33,549 nucleotides of DNA from Alcanivorax sp. (GTDB lineage: Bacteria; Pseudomonadota; Gammaproteobacteria; Pseudomonadales; Alcanivoracaceae), in the NCBI GenBank assembly GCA_013823245.1, contig PNLU01000027.1:1-33549 (forward strand). The letters run 5' to 3'. Shown one piece after another: positions 11,701-22,800 of this stretch; position 1 is the first letter of the stretch, and each line of letters starts with the position of its first letter. The notes below the pieces were generated by a model, which did no database searches, was not told the DNA's origin, and worked only from the letters and a program-made list of their open reading frames with translations. Position numbers and translations under genes: made by a program.

Positions 11701-13881
11701 GTTGTGGCCATAACCCACCAGCAGCTCGCGGCCTTCATCCTCGATATCCTCGACCTCATCCACCACCCACAGGGTCTGGGTACCGGTTTCATCGAAACGG
11801 CCCTGGCGATCATAGACCCGCACCCGGTACTGCAGGGCGCGACCGGGGGCGCGGTGCTCGGCAAAATCGGCTTCCCATTCGCCCTGGCCCGCGTCCAGCG
11901 GTATGACCGCCAAGGGCGTATCGCGCAATGACTGGCCGTCCTCGAACAGGCGCACTTCGGCGCGATCGATAAAGGCCGCGTAGTTGGTGTACAGGCGAAA
12001 CTGCACCAGGTGATCCAGGGCATCGCTGTCCGGGTCACGCTGATAGCGGATGGTGTTGGGCCAGGCCGTCACGTTCAGGCGCGGCTTCAGCTCCAGATTG
12101 TCGAACCGGAAGCGGATATCCGCCTGCTCGAAAGCCACATCGGTACAGCGCTGCACATCCGCAGAGCGCTTGTTGGGGTCATCGATGGGCTTGCCATCCA
12201 CGGTAATGCGCATCAGGTTGAGCGCGTAGGGATTGGCAATATCCACTTCACGGGTCATGCGCTGGATATCCACCCCTTCGTAGTCATCCAGCACAGCCAG
12301 TTCGTCGTAGACCACCTGCACCACCACCCGCGACACGTCCGATTCGACGAATCCGGTGTTGACCACGTCATCGCTCTGCACATAGCCACGGCCTTCGTGT
12401 TCGGCACGCCCGGCGTCCAGCCCCAGGCGCTCGCTGACCTGGTCGCGGACAATCCGTGCCCGGGCGGTGGACAGGCCAATGTCATCCTCGTAGACCATGG
12501 CCACACGACGATCCAGACGACGATTGTCGGTGTAGCCAATAAAGCGCAGGCGCACATTGGTCCTGTCACTCACTTCATCCAGGATCTGCCCGAGCCGCTG
12601 GACCCACTCATCATTGATCTGCGGCTGCGCATTGTCGTAACGGATTGGCGCTATCGGCCCGGACGGCGGCGCATACACCCGTGTGACCGTTTCGGCGCCG
12701 GCGTCTTCCGGGCAGATCTGCGGTTCATCCGGCAACGCCTGCAACAGATCGTCATACCAGAATTCCACTTCGATCCGCCGGTTCAACGCGCGCCCGGCAG
12801 CGTCGTCATTGGACGCCACGGGATTGCTCAGGCCTCGCCCGTCGCTTTCCAGCATCGACGACGGCAACGCCAGGCTGTCCTGCAAGGCCAGCATGACGCG
12901 CCGGGCCCGTGCGCGGGACAGGCTCAGGTGATCGCCGTAGATGCGCGCGTCACGCCCGGTCAGTGGCGCGTCATCGGTATACCCCACCAGACGCACGACC
13001 ACGTTGGGCTTGTCTTCCAGATTCTGCAGCGCCTGGGCAATGTGGTGGCGGAACGAGGCCGGAATCTCGATTGTGTCTTCGCTCACATGCAGCGGCGGCA
13101 CCAGATTACGAACCCGCGCACGCCGGGCGTGACCTTCCTGATAGGTCAGGCGACACACGGTTTCTGCACGGCAGATCTTCAAACGGTTGAGCTGTTCGCT
13201 GATCACGACTTCGCGTTCTACCGTGACCTCATCCACTTCGTCGTACCAGACCTCGACTTCCACGCGGCGGTTCTGCGCCCGGCCCGCCTCGGTGGCATTG
13301 CTGGCCAACGGCTGGCCTTCACCCAGGCCTTCATAGGAAATTGATTCCGGCGGCAGCCCCAGGGCCACCTGGAAGTATTCCGCCGCGGCCCCTGCGCGCT
13401 CGCGGGACAGTCCGGTGTTGTCCTGGAAGCGATCACGCAACTGACCGAACAGCGGGATATTGTCCGAGTGCCCCACAAAATGCAGGCGCACATTGCGCTT
13501 GCCGCGCATCTGTTCCAGCACGTCGCGCAGCAGTGTCACATACTCGGCGGGAATCTCGGCCACGCCGGACTGATAACGGATCGGCGGCACCAGCCCCTGC
13601 AAGCGCACGGTGCGTGTGACTTCTTCCTCGATCTGCTGTGTCTCGATCCGATCGCCAAGCCGTTCGCGGTAGATGCTGTCGTCCTGCATCCACAGCTGCT
13701 TGGGCTGGTAAAGCGGCAACTCACGCTCCGTCGCTTCCCCCAGCGGCATGGTGTCCCGCAACCATGGATTATCCAGCGCCTGCTCATTCGTGCTGTCCTG
13801 CATGCCAGCCTGCCCGATGGCCTGCCCCGCGAACGACAGCGTCAGGGCCAGCACGATAGCGTGCGTCTGTCCCTTCATCAT
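8773..13881 (-). CDS. Outer-membrane protein with three tandem OmpA-like domains and a C-terminal beta-barrel
   Basis: The 1702-residue protein starts with a signal peptide (about 1-24, ending AIGQA). Three OmpA/MotB-like domains follow at about 100-215, 262-375 and 412-525. Each has an RL.F.G.(S/T)D motif near its middle (VRLHFVGHSD, VVRLVGYTDD, VRLRFIGYTD) and an N-R-R or comparable VEVE(V/F)WYD end. Such domains usually grip peptidoglycan. A beta-rich linker spans about 530-800. From about 805 to the C-terminus the protein alternates short polar and aromatic strands with segments such as FPTYGDDST and DYDIDYLQGRI, typical of an outer-membrane barrel family found beside DUF11 proteins; that association is recalled, not searched. 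The last residue is Met rather than the usual aromatic. Its ATG overlaps the stop of the giant upstream gene (ATGA, 13878-13881), implying translational coupling. The barrel and OmpA calls are firm; the role is unknown. Confidence 0.85.
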   Translation of the reverse strand: MMKGQTHAIVLALTLSFAGQAIGQAGMQDSTNEQALDNPWLRDTMPLGEATERELPLYQPKQLWMQDDSIYRERLGDRIETQQIEEEVTRTVRLQGLVPPIRYQSGVAEIPAEYVTLLRDVLEQMRGKRNVRLHFVGHSDNIPLFGQLRDRFQDNTGLSRERAGAAAEYFQVALGLPPESISYEGLGEGQPLASNATEAGRAQNRRVEVEVWYDEVDEVTVEREVVISEQLNRLKICRAETVCRLTYQEGHARRARVRNLVPPLHVSEDTIEIPASFRHHIAQALQNLEDKPNVVVRLVGYTDDAPLTGRDARIYGDHLSLSRARARRVMLALQDSLALPSSMLESDGRGLSNPVASNDDAAGRALNRRIEVEFWYDDLLQALPDEPQICPEDAGAETVTRVYAPPSGPIAPIRYDNAQPQINDEWVQRLGQILDEVSDRTNVRLRFIGYTDNRRLDRRVAMVYEDDIGLSTARARIVRDQVSERLGLDAGRAEHEGRGYVQSDDVVNTGFVESDVSRVVVQVVYDELAVLDDYEGVDIQRMTREVDIANPYALNLMRITVDGKPIDDPNKRSADVQRCTDVAFEQADIRFRFDNLELKPRLNVTAWPNTIRYQRDPDSDALDHLVQFRLYTNYAAFIDRAEVRLFEDGQSLRDTPLAVIPLDAGQGEWEADFAEHRAPGRALQYRVRVYDRQGRFDETGTQTLWVVDEVEDIEDEGRELLVGYGHNRLMVSNIPLSGGTIRVQGRQVPDQRQVFVAGRPVPLSEEGEFVAEEFLPAGQHTVEVAVIDHEGNGELYLRDLALNQSDWFYVAIADLTASLSDTRGPARLVTQDERYDNDFNMDGRLAYFVRGKFGDGWQLTSSADTLEGPVEDLFSNFLRKSPDAMFRRIDPDYHFPTYGDDSTVEDAAPTLGKFYLKLQKHNNYGLWGNFRASYLDNSLAHIDRALYGGNVHWQSDEVTRFGEQRIMVDGFVADPGTVAGRDEFRGTGGSLYYLRQMDILEGSERVRIEVRDRVSGMVLAVKNLLPVQDYDIDYLQGRIMLSEPLSPSMADQLLVNADTGGGNEVYLVARYEYSATFDRISNLSQGGRLHYWMGDHLKLGLTGSNSQGEGTSDLGAVDVTLRHSSQTWLRTEFARSRGTDGSTFLSRDGGFNFDGVSNGALPGQEDDIRASASRIDARLGFRDVRESAPDGYLTAYQQTVDAGYSSPGIITDRDVTQQGGSMNVRVTEATDVTVQLDSSRQRQGLQTEAGEVNVGHQLNEHWRVSSGVRQERRRDDSVAVPLTQVEGDRTDVILRGDYDSRRRWSAYGYAQGTTASSGNQEDNGRIGAGGAWRFSDRLRSDGELSGGDMGVGARLGTDFLMSDRSNLYLGYALENERDTRGVRTQRGNLVSGMRTRYSDTTSIYVEERYTHGDVPTGLIHATGIDIAPNDRWHYGASLDFGTLRDRQTGAEHERQAVAGRVGYVQDTVRIASALEYRHDRIQASDLQRSTRDTWLTKNSLRYQFTPDWRLIGKLNYADSRSSLGSFYDGRFVEAVLGYGFRPVLHDRLNVLAKYTWFYNLPSADQVTISNSAAEFIQKSHVFSVDTLYDLTRRWSVGGKYAYRLSQLSMDRENPEFFDSRASLYILRADWRVIRQWETTVEARLLDLPDARDQRSGALAALYRHVNDNVKFGVGYNFSDFSDDLTDLSYDHQGVFINLVGKM

Positions 13882-16800
13882 TGCCGTCTGCTCCTCGCCG
13901 GGGGCGCACCGGTGCGCCAGAACACTTCTGTTTCAATGGTCAGTTCGTAGGGGTTCTCCCGTTCAGCCCATTCGTCACCCACAAGACGCTTGATGGCCCG
14001 CAATCGACGCTCGACCAGACGGCGGTTTTCAGTTTCCGCCATGTAGGCCAGACGCAATACCGAAGGTCCGGCTTCCAGCTCCCGCATCAGCAGCGGCAGA
14101 CGCGATTGCCACTGCGGGCGCAGCGTCGTGGAGTCGGGTTCGAAGACATCATTGGCCAGGTCCAGACCAACCACGCGATGCAGCGCGGCACCGAAGTTGA
14201 AGCGGATCATCTTGCCGCGGGTCGCGCGCTGCACCAGCGGATTCTCGGTGGTCAGGCGATAGCCGCTGGGCAGCGTGCGATCGTCCACTTTCAGGATGAA
14301 GTTGCTGCCGCGATTCTCATTCGGCACGGCGGCGCAGGTGATATGGAAACGACCATGGCTGTCGGTGGTGACATGCAGGCCACGGGCGGTCACCAGGCGT
14401 ACACCGGCCAGCCCCGCCTCACCTTCGTCCTGATAGCCGTTCAGGTTGGCGTCATCGAAAACGCGGCCAATCACGTCGGTGCAATCGAAGTCAGGGTCCG
14501 GCACCACGCGCACCGTCGCCGTCGCTTCACCGGAAACGGCATTGAAACCCTCCGGCAGCGAGCGCGGCATCAGTTGTTGCAAAACCTGGGCCCGGTTGGT
14601 GTATTCGCCTTCGCTGACACCGGAACCGACAATAAACAGCATGGTCAGGGTGTGTTCCGCATCGGCGGCCAGATCCAGATCACTCCACAGCAGTTGCCGA
14701 CCGTTCTGCACCGGCGCCACCGGCTCGCCGTTCAGGCGAGCGGAATCGGCCACATAGCGGAAGCCCGCCGGGAAGGTGTCGAGAATGGCCACGTTGTTGA
14801 GGTCGGTGCCGAAGCTGTTGCGAATACGGATTACATAAGGCACGAACTGGCCACGGCTGACGTTCACAATCGACGCCACCTTGCTGATGCTGACCGCATC
14901 GTCCATCACCGGGTCCACCGGAATATGGTTGTTGAAAATCTGGCTGTGTTCGGGGATGGCGCCCGCGCTGAACGTCAGGTGCAGGTGGTAGCCGGTCAGC
15001 GGACTGTTGGCGGCCACCGATTGCGGTGGCTGCAGCGCAGACGCCTGAACTTCACAGGCACTGGTGGCCGGTACGGCGTCGTCACTGCACAGCGATACCT
15101 CATAGGCGGCGGTATCGACGGTGGTCAGCGGCGTGATGATCTGCGACACCCCGGCGACATACTCATCGCCCCCGGGCGGTGTTACTTCGATCACGTAATC
15201 GCCGGCCGCACAGCCCGGCTGACTGAAGTTGAGATCAAACTTGTAGAAACCGTTGCGCGTGGTGACCTGGCCCTGCTGTGCCGGATCATCCAGGCAGCTG
15301 TCGGGCACGGCCATGCCCGCACTGTTGAGCAGGGTCAGTGTGGTGCCCGGGACCGGTTGCCGGGTAATGGCATCGTAGATCACGCCGTTCGGATGAATCG
15401 GCAGGTTCAGCGCCTGAATATTGCTGCCTGAACCCGCCTCGATCTCGCTGATGCGTTGCAAGCTGTTGCTGAAGGGCGAATCGGCCAGCCCCAGCATGGC
15501 GGTGTCCGGCCCGGCACCCGGCGCGCGGAAACGCAATTCATAGCGGTCTGCCTCGGTGACACCCGGTGCAAGCCCGGCCAGGCGATAGGCGCCGCTGTTG
15601 TCCGTGCTGGTAGCACCGATCCGGTTGCCGGCGCGGTACACTTCCACCACCCAGTCGGCCAACAGCATTTCACCACTGTCGTGCACGCGGTCAAAATTGA
15701 CGTCGTGCCAGACGTTACCGTTCAGCGTCGCGGTGCCGGGAATGCCACCCACGTCCACCGACACCGATGCTTCGGTTTGCTGGCTCGGCGTATTCCATGT
15801 CGCTTCAGCGGTATTGGTGATGCGCTCACCGATAGCGGCGTCGTCGGCGACGCGCACGCGGAAGCGCAAGGTGGCCACCGCATTCGGTGCCAACTCTCCA
15901 AAGGTCGCGCCATAATCAATGGTGATGACGTTGCCCGTGACATCGACACCCGCGCTGCTGCCGTTCAGGGTCGCCGAACCGGCCACGTAATCGGCCAGAC
16001 CCAGCAAGGCGTTCAGGTCATCGGTGATCACCAGTTGATCGATGGGCTGCAGCCCGGTGTTGCGTACCGTGACGGTGTATTCCAGCTCCTGGCCTGCTTC
16101 CACCGCACCGCCACCGACCACCTGCACGCTCTTGGTCATCAGCAGTTGCTGGCCGGAACCCACCACCACTTCTGTAGGCTGATATCCGTTGCTGCGGTCG
16201 CCGTCGGCATCAGTCAGTTCCGTCGGCAGCTCCGCGCTGGTCACCTGGCCCTGGTTGCTGATCACGGTGCCTTCGGCCGTACCGTCATCCACACGCACGG
16301 CAAAAGTGATGACCGCGGTTTCCTGCCCGGGCAAGGTCGCAGGCGGCGCGCCATCGCCCTGAATTGGCGACCCGCTCACCCAGGGCGACGTGCCACCGAT
16401 ATCGGCCACCGACGCCCCGTTCAGGGTGCTGCTGCCTGTCACATAGGTCGTGTGCTCCGGAATGCCGTCGATAAAGCGCAGATCGGTGGCCGGTTGCGCA
16501 CCACTGTTGATGACCACAATGGTGTAACGCAGCACGTCACCCGGATCGACCACACCGGGAGTACCGAAATCTTCTTCGATCGCCACCGTCTTGATCGCCG
16601 TCAGGAACGGCAGGTTGCCAACGATATCGCGCGTCGGATCGTTGGGCGCAGAAGTCCCCGGATCGTCCGAGGGCGCTTCCTCGAACGGACCGCTGCCCTC
16701 GCCTTCACCGGTGACAAAGCCCTGGTTGCTGATCACGGTGCCGTCCAGGGTGTCGTCATTCACCCGCACCACGAAGGTGATGACGGCGAGATTGTCGGCG

Positions 16801-19800
16801 GTACCGGCCTCCATGACGCCGGGCACGGGGTTGCCGGGTGCATGGATGAGCATGCCGTTCTGCAACGGCGAGACCCCGCCGACATCGGCCACACTCTGGC
16901 CATTGAGGGTGGTACTGCCTGCCACATAGCTGGTGAAGGCTGGCAATGGATCACGCAGCCGCACCGAGTGCGCATGCTCGCTGCCGATATTTTCCACCGT
17001 CAGGGTATAGCGCAGCGTCTCGCCGGCCATCAGCACGTCAGGATCGTCGTCGAGGTAGGTGGATACCTTTTCCACCCGCCATTGCGGTGCCGCGCTGATC
17101 AGCGTCACCGTGGGCTGCTGCTCGCCGGACACATTCGGGTCGTCACTGAGCCCCAGCGGCACACCGAAACTGCTTACAGCGGCCTGGTTCAATACTTCTG
17201 TGCCGTTGGCAATCACCGGGGCCAGTTGTACTTCCACACTGACCGTCACACTGTCGCCCGTCTCGCCCTGCGCCGCGAGCACCAGGTCGCGAATATCCAG
17301 CAAACCGCTACCGAAGGTGCCCCCGTTGACCTCACTGAGATCACTGGCGCCATCCGGCAGCGGACTGACGCGGTTCAGACTGCCACTGACAAAGACCGGG
17401 TCCGCATTGAGCGCGCCGAGGTCATCCAGAATATCGAAGCTCGACACCGGTACGGCACTGACGTTGGTCACCACGATGTCATAACGCAGCGTGTCGCCGG
17501 GGCGCGCCTGGGTGCCCGGGTCCTGTCCGCTGGTGACGTTGACCACCCGCTTCTCGATCTGCAGTTCAGCGCCTTCGCTGACCAGGCTGTGGGCGTCCTC
17601 GTGGTCCGCCACGCCGACACTGCCGTCGGTCACTTCGCGTTCGTACACGCGACGTTCGTCCGCGCTGGCGGGCTGGCTGTACCAGCGTGTCGCCCCGGCA
17701 ACATTGGTCAGTGTCTGGTCGCCGGCCGTGTCGTTATCCAGCCAGGCATGGTAGGTGAGCGTCATCACCTGACCCGGCGCCAGGGCTGCGTCCGGGGTCA
17801 GTGCGTTTACGGTCAACTGGCAATCGGTATAGCTGACCTGATAATCCGTGCCGTCCGCGAGCACGGTGCCCGCGACCTCGACCGCCACCACTTGCGGCGT
17901 TTGCTCGCACAAGCCGCCCTGCGCCAGATCCGGCAGCAGATCAATGAGGGTGATATCCCAGGCCGTGGCCGCGCTGGTGTTTTCCAGCGTCAGCACAAAG
18001 CTGCCCTGCTGACCGGGATAAAGGTTGTCCGGGCCGGTCTTGTTCAGCACCAGCGTGTCCGGCTCAACAATGGTCATTTCCGGCGATACGCCCTCACCGC
18101 CGTCTGCCGTAGTGCTGTCATCACCTTGCAGCGCGTTGTAGCGATAACCGGCGCGATTGTGGAACACCAGCCCGGCCACATTGGTAGCGCTGTCCCGCAA
18201 TGCCACCACAATCTCCACGGTGATCTGCTCGCCAGCGGGAATCGTGATGCTGTCGCCATCACCGACAATGTCCAGCTGGGCGCCGCTGCCCACATTGATC
18301 GGGGTCCAGCTTCCCGCACCCACGCGACTCACGGATACAAACTGCAGATCAGCCTCGGACAGACTCAGGTCATCCAGAATGCGCACGTCGTACAGGGCTG
18401 TGCTGGCGGGTTGCGCAGGCACGGTAATGCGGTAGGCGAACGGTTCTCCAATCGCGGCGCTATCCTGGGTAATGTCCTTGTCCAGCGCCACGGGCAAAGG
18501 CGTGCTCAACGTCGCACTGGAGGCATCCGGGAAGCTGTACTCCTGACGCTCATCCGCCTGCCCGCCACTGGGCACAGCACCGTTATCGAAAGAATAGTAG
18601 AACGGCAGCGTCACGCTGTTTTCCAGCGTCAGACCCGCCCCCAGACCTGCATCGCCGGTCACCTCGTACACCAGCCGCAGGGTGTCGCCCACCGGAATCG
18701 TCCAGGCGTCGGCGGCACCATCCAGATTCCACAACACGGTTCCGGTGGCCGGATCATAGGTGGGCGTTTGCAGCGGCAGCGTACTGCCGCTCAGCAGGCT
18801 GATCGCCACGGTGTTAACACCTTGCTCGCGCAGCCCGGCAGGCAACTGGTCCTGCACCTGAAGATCGTAGGCTGGAGCGTCGCCGGTGTTGGTAATGTCC
18901 ACCGTCAGCGTCACGCTCTGCCCGGCACTGATTTCTGTGTTGTCTGCCGTGACCGAGGTGATGGCCAGCAGGGGTTGCAGCACTTCCAGTGTCGCCTCTG
19001 CGGTCAGCGGCGTGGCGGGACCGGAAGGCAAGCCGTATTCCAGCGTGGCGCTGTTGCTGAGGGTCTGCTGCGTGGGCTGATGGCTGAGCACGCTTTCGTT
19101 CTGTACGCGCGCTTCATAAATGATTTCCAGCGTGTCGTCGCTGCCCGCCGGACGTGTGACATCGCCCAGATCAAAGGTGATCTGCGCACCGCTGAGCTCA
19201 GCGTTCACACTACCCGGTGTGCCGAAGAAGTCGGCACTGACCACGTCTTCAAAAATCAGCCCGGTGGGCAGGAGGTCAGAGACCCGCACATTCGGATAAG
19301 TGCCTTCCTGCAACGCCAACCGCAGCGCAAAACGCACGCGATCGCCCACGCGCAGGGTGTCATCGGCGCTGTTCCAGGTATCACTGACGCGCACCTTGCT
19401 GAAGCCGGTGTTGTCATCCACCGTAACTTCAGCGTCCGCCGTCACCACATAATCATTCCAGGGCGGGGTTTCGCTGCCGTCGCGCTGCCCGGTGTCGTCG
19501 CCCGGCAAGCTGGTCCAGCGCAACGTTGCGGTATTGATGAGGATCTGGCCCGGCGCCACGCTGTCCTGGATCGTGGTGTCATAGCTGACCGTCAGGCTGT
19601 CCCCTTCGGCGAGTGAGGCAAAGGTCCAGGTCAGGATCTCGCGGCCCGTATCTGTATCGATGCTGACCACCGGCTCGCCGGGGGCGGCACTGCCCGGCAC
19701 ATAGCTCAGCCCGGCATCCAGGGTGTCCACCAGCACCAGATCATGGGCGTCAGACGCATCCGGTCCGGCCTGCGCCGTCAGTTGCAGGCTGTATCCAATC

Positions 19801-22800
19801 ACCGCGCCGGCGCTCAGGGTGGCGGGCGGTATGGCGTTTTTCGCCAGACTCAACTGCGGTTCGGCAACGGTCAGCGGATCGGTGGGCAAGCTGCTGAGCG
19901 TGTCGCCGCCGAACACATAGGACGCGCTGTTGGTAAAGGTGTCACCGGCCTGCACCGTGGCGATGTTGCGCACGCGCGCCACCAGGGTGATCTCGGCCTG
20001 CTGACCAGCGGGAATCTGGCTGATGGTCAGATCGACCTGCTGGCCGCTGCTGCCGTTGTCGATGAGTTGCAGCCCGCCTCCAATGGTGGCCGAAACAAAT
20101 TCCAGCGCGTCGTCGAGCACGTCCAGCACCTGAACGTCATCCAGTGCCGCGCTGAGCGGCTCACCGGGCACGGTGATGCGATAGGTGACCTGTTCGCCGA
20201 TAGTGATCTTGTCGGTGGGCGTGACCAGCGTTTTGTCCAGCCCGGCCAGGGTCACCGGGTTCTGCATGGTAAAACGCGCCTCGTCTTCCGGGGCATAGCG
20301 CTGGCCGGACGCGTCGGGCAGCGACCAGTACTCGTACAGCGTGGCGCTGTTGTGCCATTGCTGGTTCGGCGGTACGTCGGTATAGAAACCGATATCGTAA
20401 TCCACCGTCACACTGTCGCCCGGCATCACCGGCACATTCAGTAATACCGTGAAGCGATCGCCCCGCGAAGCAGGCGGCGTATAGACGTAATCTGCAGCGC
20501 CCAGCAGCGTACCGCCGACACTGACCTGCGGCGCCGTCAGCGAGGTTTCATCCAGTTGCGCGGGCAGTTCATCCACGATCTGCACGCTGTAAGCCGGTGC
20601 ATCACCGTCATTCTGCGTGTGCAGACGGAACTGCATGATGTCCGAGGCCAGACTGATCACATCATAGGGACTGATCAGACCGTTTCGCTCGGTTTTTTCC
20701 AGTGTAGAAAGCAGTGGCTGGTTGACACTGATCTGGTCGCTGCCCGGCAACGGCGGCATGGGTTCCCCGTTGAAGGCATCGTGCAGCATGCGCGCCTGGT
20801 TGGTCAGATCCAGGCTGTTCTGGTGCGGCAGGATATCGGTGACCACTTCGGCGCGGTAATCCACCACGAACACATCGTTGCCCGGATCATTGTCCACCGC
20901 GTTGACCACATCGCCGAGGGTGATGGTGATGTCCTGCCCGGCAACACTGACACTGACCGGGTCATGGCTGAACGGCGCACTGGGCACGAAGGGTTCGCTG
21001 GTGACCCCGTTGACCTGCACCAGCTCGACGAACGCCATGCCCTCCGGCAAGGTGTCGAGCAAACGCACGTTACGGGTGCTGCCTTCGTTGAGGGTTACGG
21101 CCAGGCGGTAGACCAGGGTATCGCCCACGCGCAGGCGCCGGTCGGTGGCGTTACTGCCATCACCGGTCCAGCTGTCGCTGACGTACAGCTTGGTGAAGTC
21201 AGTATTGTCGGTGGCTTCGTCGCTGGTGCTCTGCGCGGTCACACAATAGATATCCGGTGCCGTCACCACCGGGCAGCCGTCGCCGGTCCGCTGGTAGGGA
21301 CTCTCGCCTTGCAGTGACGTCCAGTCTGCAGCCACCGTGTTGGTGAAGGGCCCGCCGGTCTGGGTCACGATCACGCGATAGGTCAGCACCAGGGTCTGAC
21401 CGGCCGGCAGGTCCAGCGAGCCGTCGTTATTCTCGCGGCCCCACACCAGTCGGCCATTGCCGTCCTGATCCGGTGTGGCGACAAAACCAGCCACCGGTGC
21501 ACCACCGATGGTCACGGTGGGTGTAAAGCTGTCCTCGAACTCAAGCCCGGCGGGCAAGGTGTCGACAATATTCAGGTCGTAGGCCGTGGCATTGCCCTGA
21601 TTGGTCAGGGTCACGGCGTATTCCAGCAACGAACCGGCGATCAACTGGCCGCCGCTCAGATTGGTCAGCGCCTTGTCAGCCACCAGGGCCGATTCAATCG
21701 CCGTGATCGCCGCCGTCGTGTCATCCAGGATCACCGTACTGGCGTCTTCGCCATGGCGGTGGCTGACACTCAGGGTGTTCTGTAATGTATCGCCCGCACT
21801 GGTCTCGGTGTCGTTATTGATACGGGCAAAATAAGTGATGCGAATACTCGGGTTCAGCGGCCCGGCCACGGGCAGATCGTTTTCGCTTTCGGTCAGCACC
21901 GTGCCCAGGTCCCAGACCGCCGTGCCGCTGGCACCGTCGGCCGGCACCGCGACAAAAGCCGCTTCGTCCGGCGCGCTGCCGTTGATGCTGACAATACCCT
22001 CGAACTGATAACTGACATCGAAGTTCGCATCGCGGGTCAGCACATAACTGGTGGAGCCGCTGGCCAGCAGATCGTCAACACGCAGGTTTTCCGTGGTGCC
22101 TTCCGGCAGGTTGATAACGATCTCGAACTGCTTGTGGGCGCCGATTTCGGGCAGCACGTCCGGTGACAGGTCCGTCTTGCTGACCGTCACGGCCGCGATC
22201 GTGGCGTCCACCGGGTTGCTGCGGGTTTCGTAATCGTTGATGGCATCGCCGGCGTGAGGCAGAACACCGATACGCTGGCCGTCTGCCGCGCCATCTGGGC
22301 CAATCTGGCCGCCGCTGTTGAGCGCGGTGTCCTGCCCCGGCAGGGAGGTCCAGGCGGCGTCCGCCTGGTTGTCGAGAATTTGCAGCGGCTGAACCGTGTC
22401 GTCCACCCGTACCTGGAACGTCATGGTGCGCGTGTCGCCAGCGGCCAGGGGATTCTCCGGCGCCCAGACAAACACGGGCTGGTTGGCGCCAAAGGTGGAG
22501 GTGTCCACCGCATCCGGTGGGTCGGTGCCGCCGACACTGCCCGGCAGGAAGGTCATGCCGCTGCCGTCCAGGTTGTCCCACAAACGCAGGTTGTAGGCCG
22601 CAGCGCTGCCGTCGTTGGTCGCCGTCAGGGTAATGGTGATCTCGTCACCGGCATCCAGCCCGTCCGGCGCGTCCCAGGCCTTGGTCAGCGACACGTCCGG
22701 CTCCGTCACGGTGGCCGACACCTCACCGTAACTCCGGGTCTGGGTCGCGCCCTGACTGTCCACCCAGGTCAGCGTCGCCACGGTGGCGGGACTGCCATTG

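Noticed and set aside
15456-19616. A 1386-codon open frame on the plus strand opposite the giant gene
   Set aside because: It is a mirror of the GC-rich codon pattern of the giant gene. The translation is His/Arg/Gln-rich low-complexity sequence without domains, signal or ribosome site.
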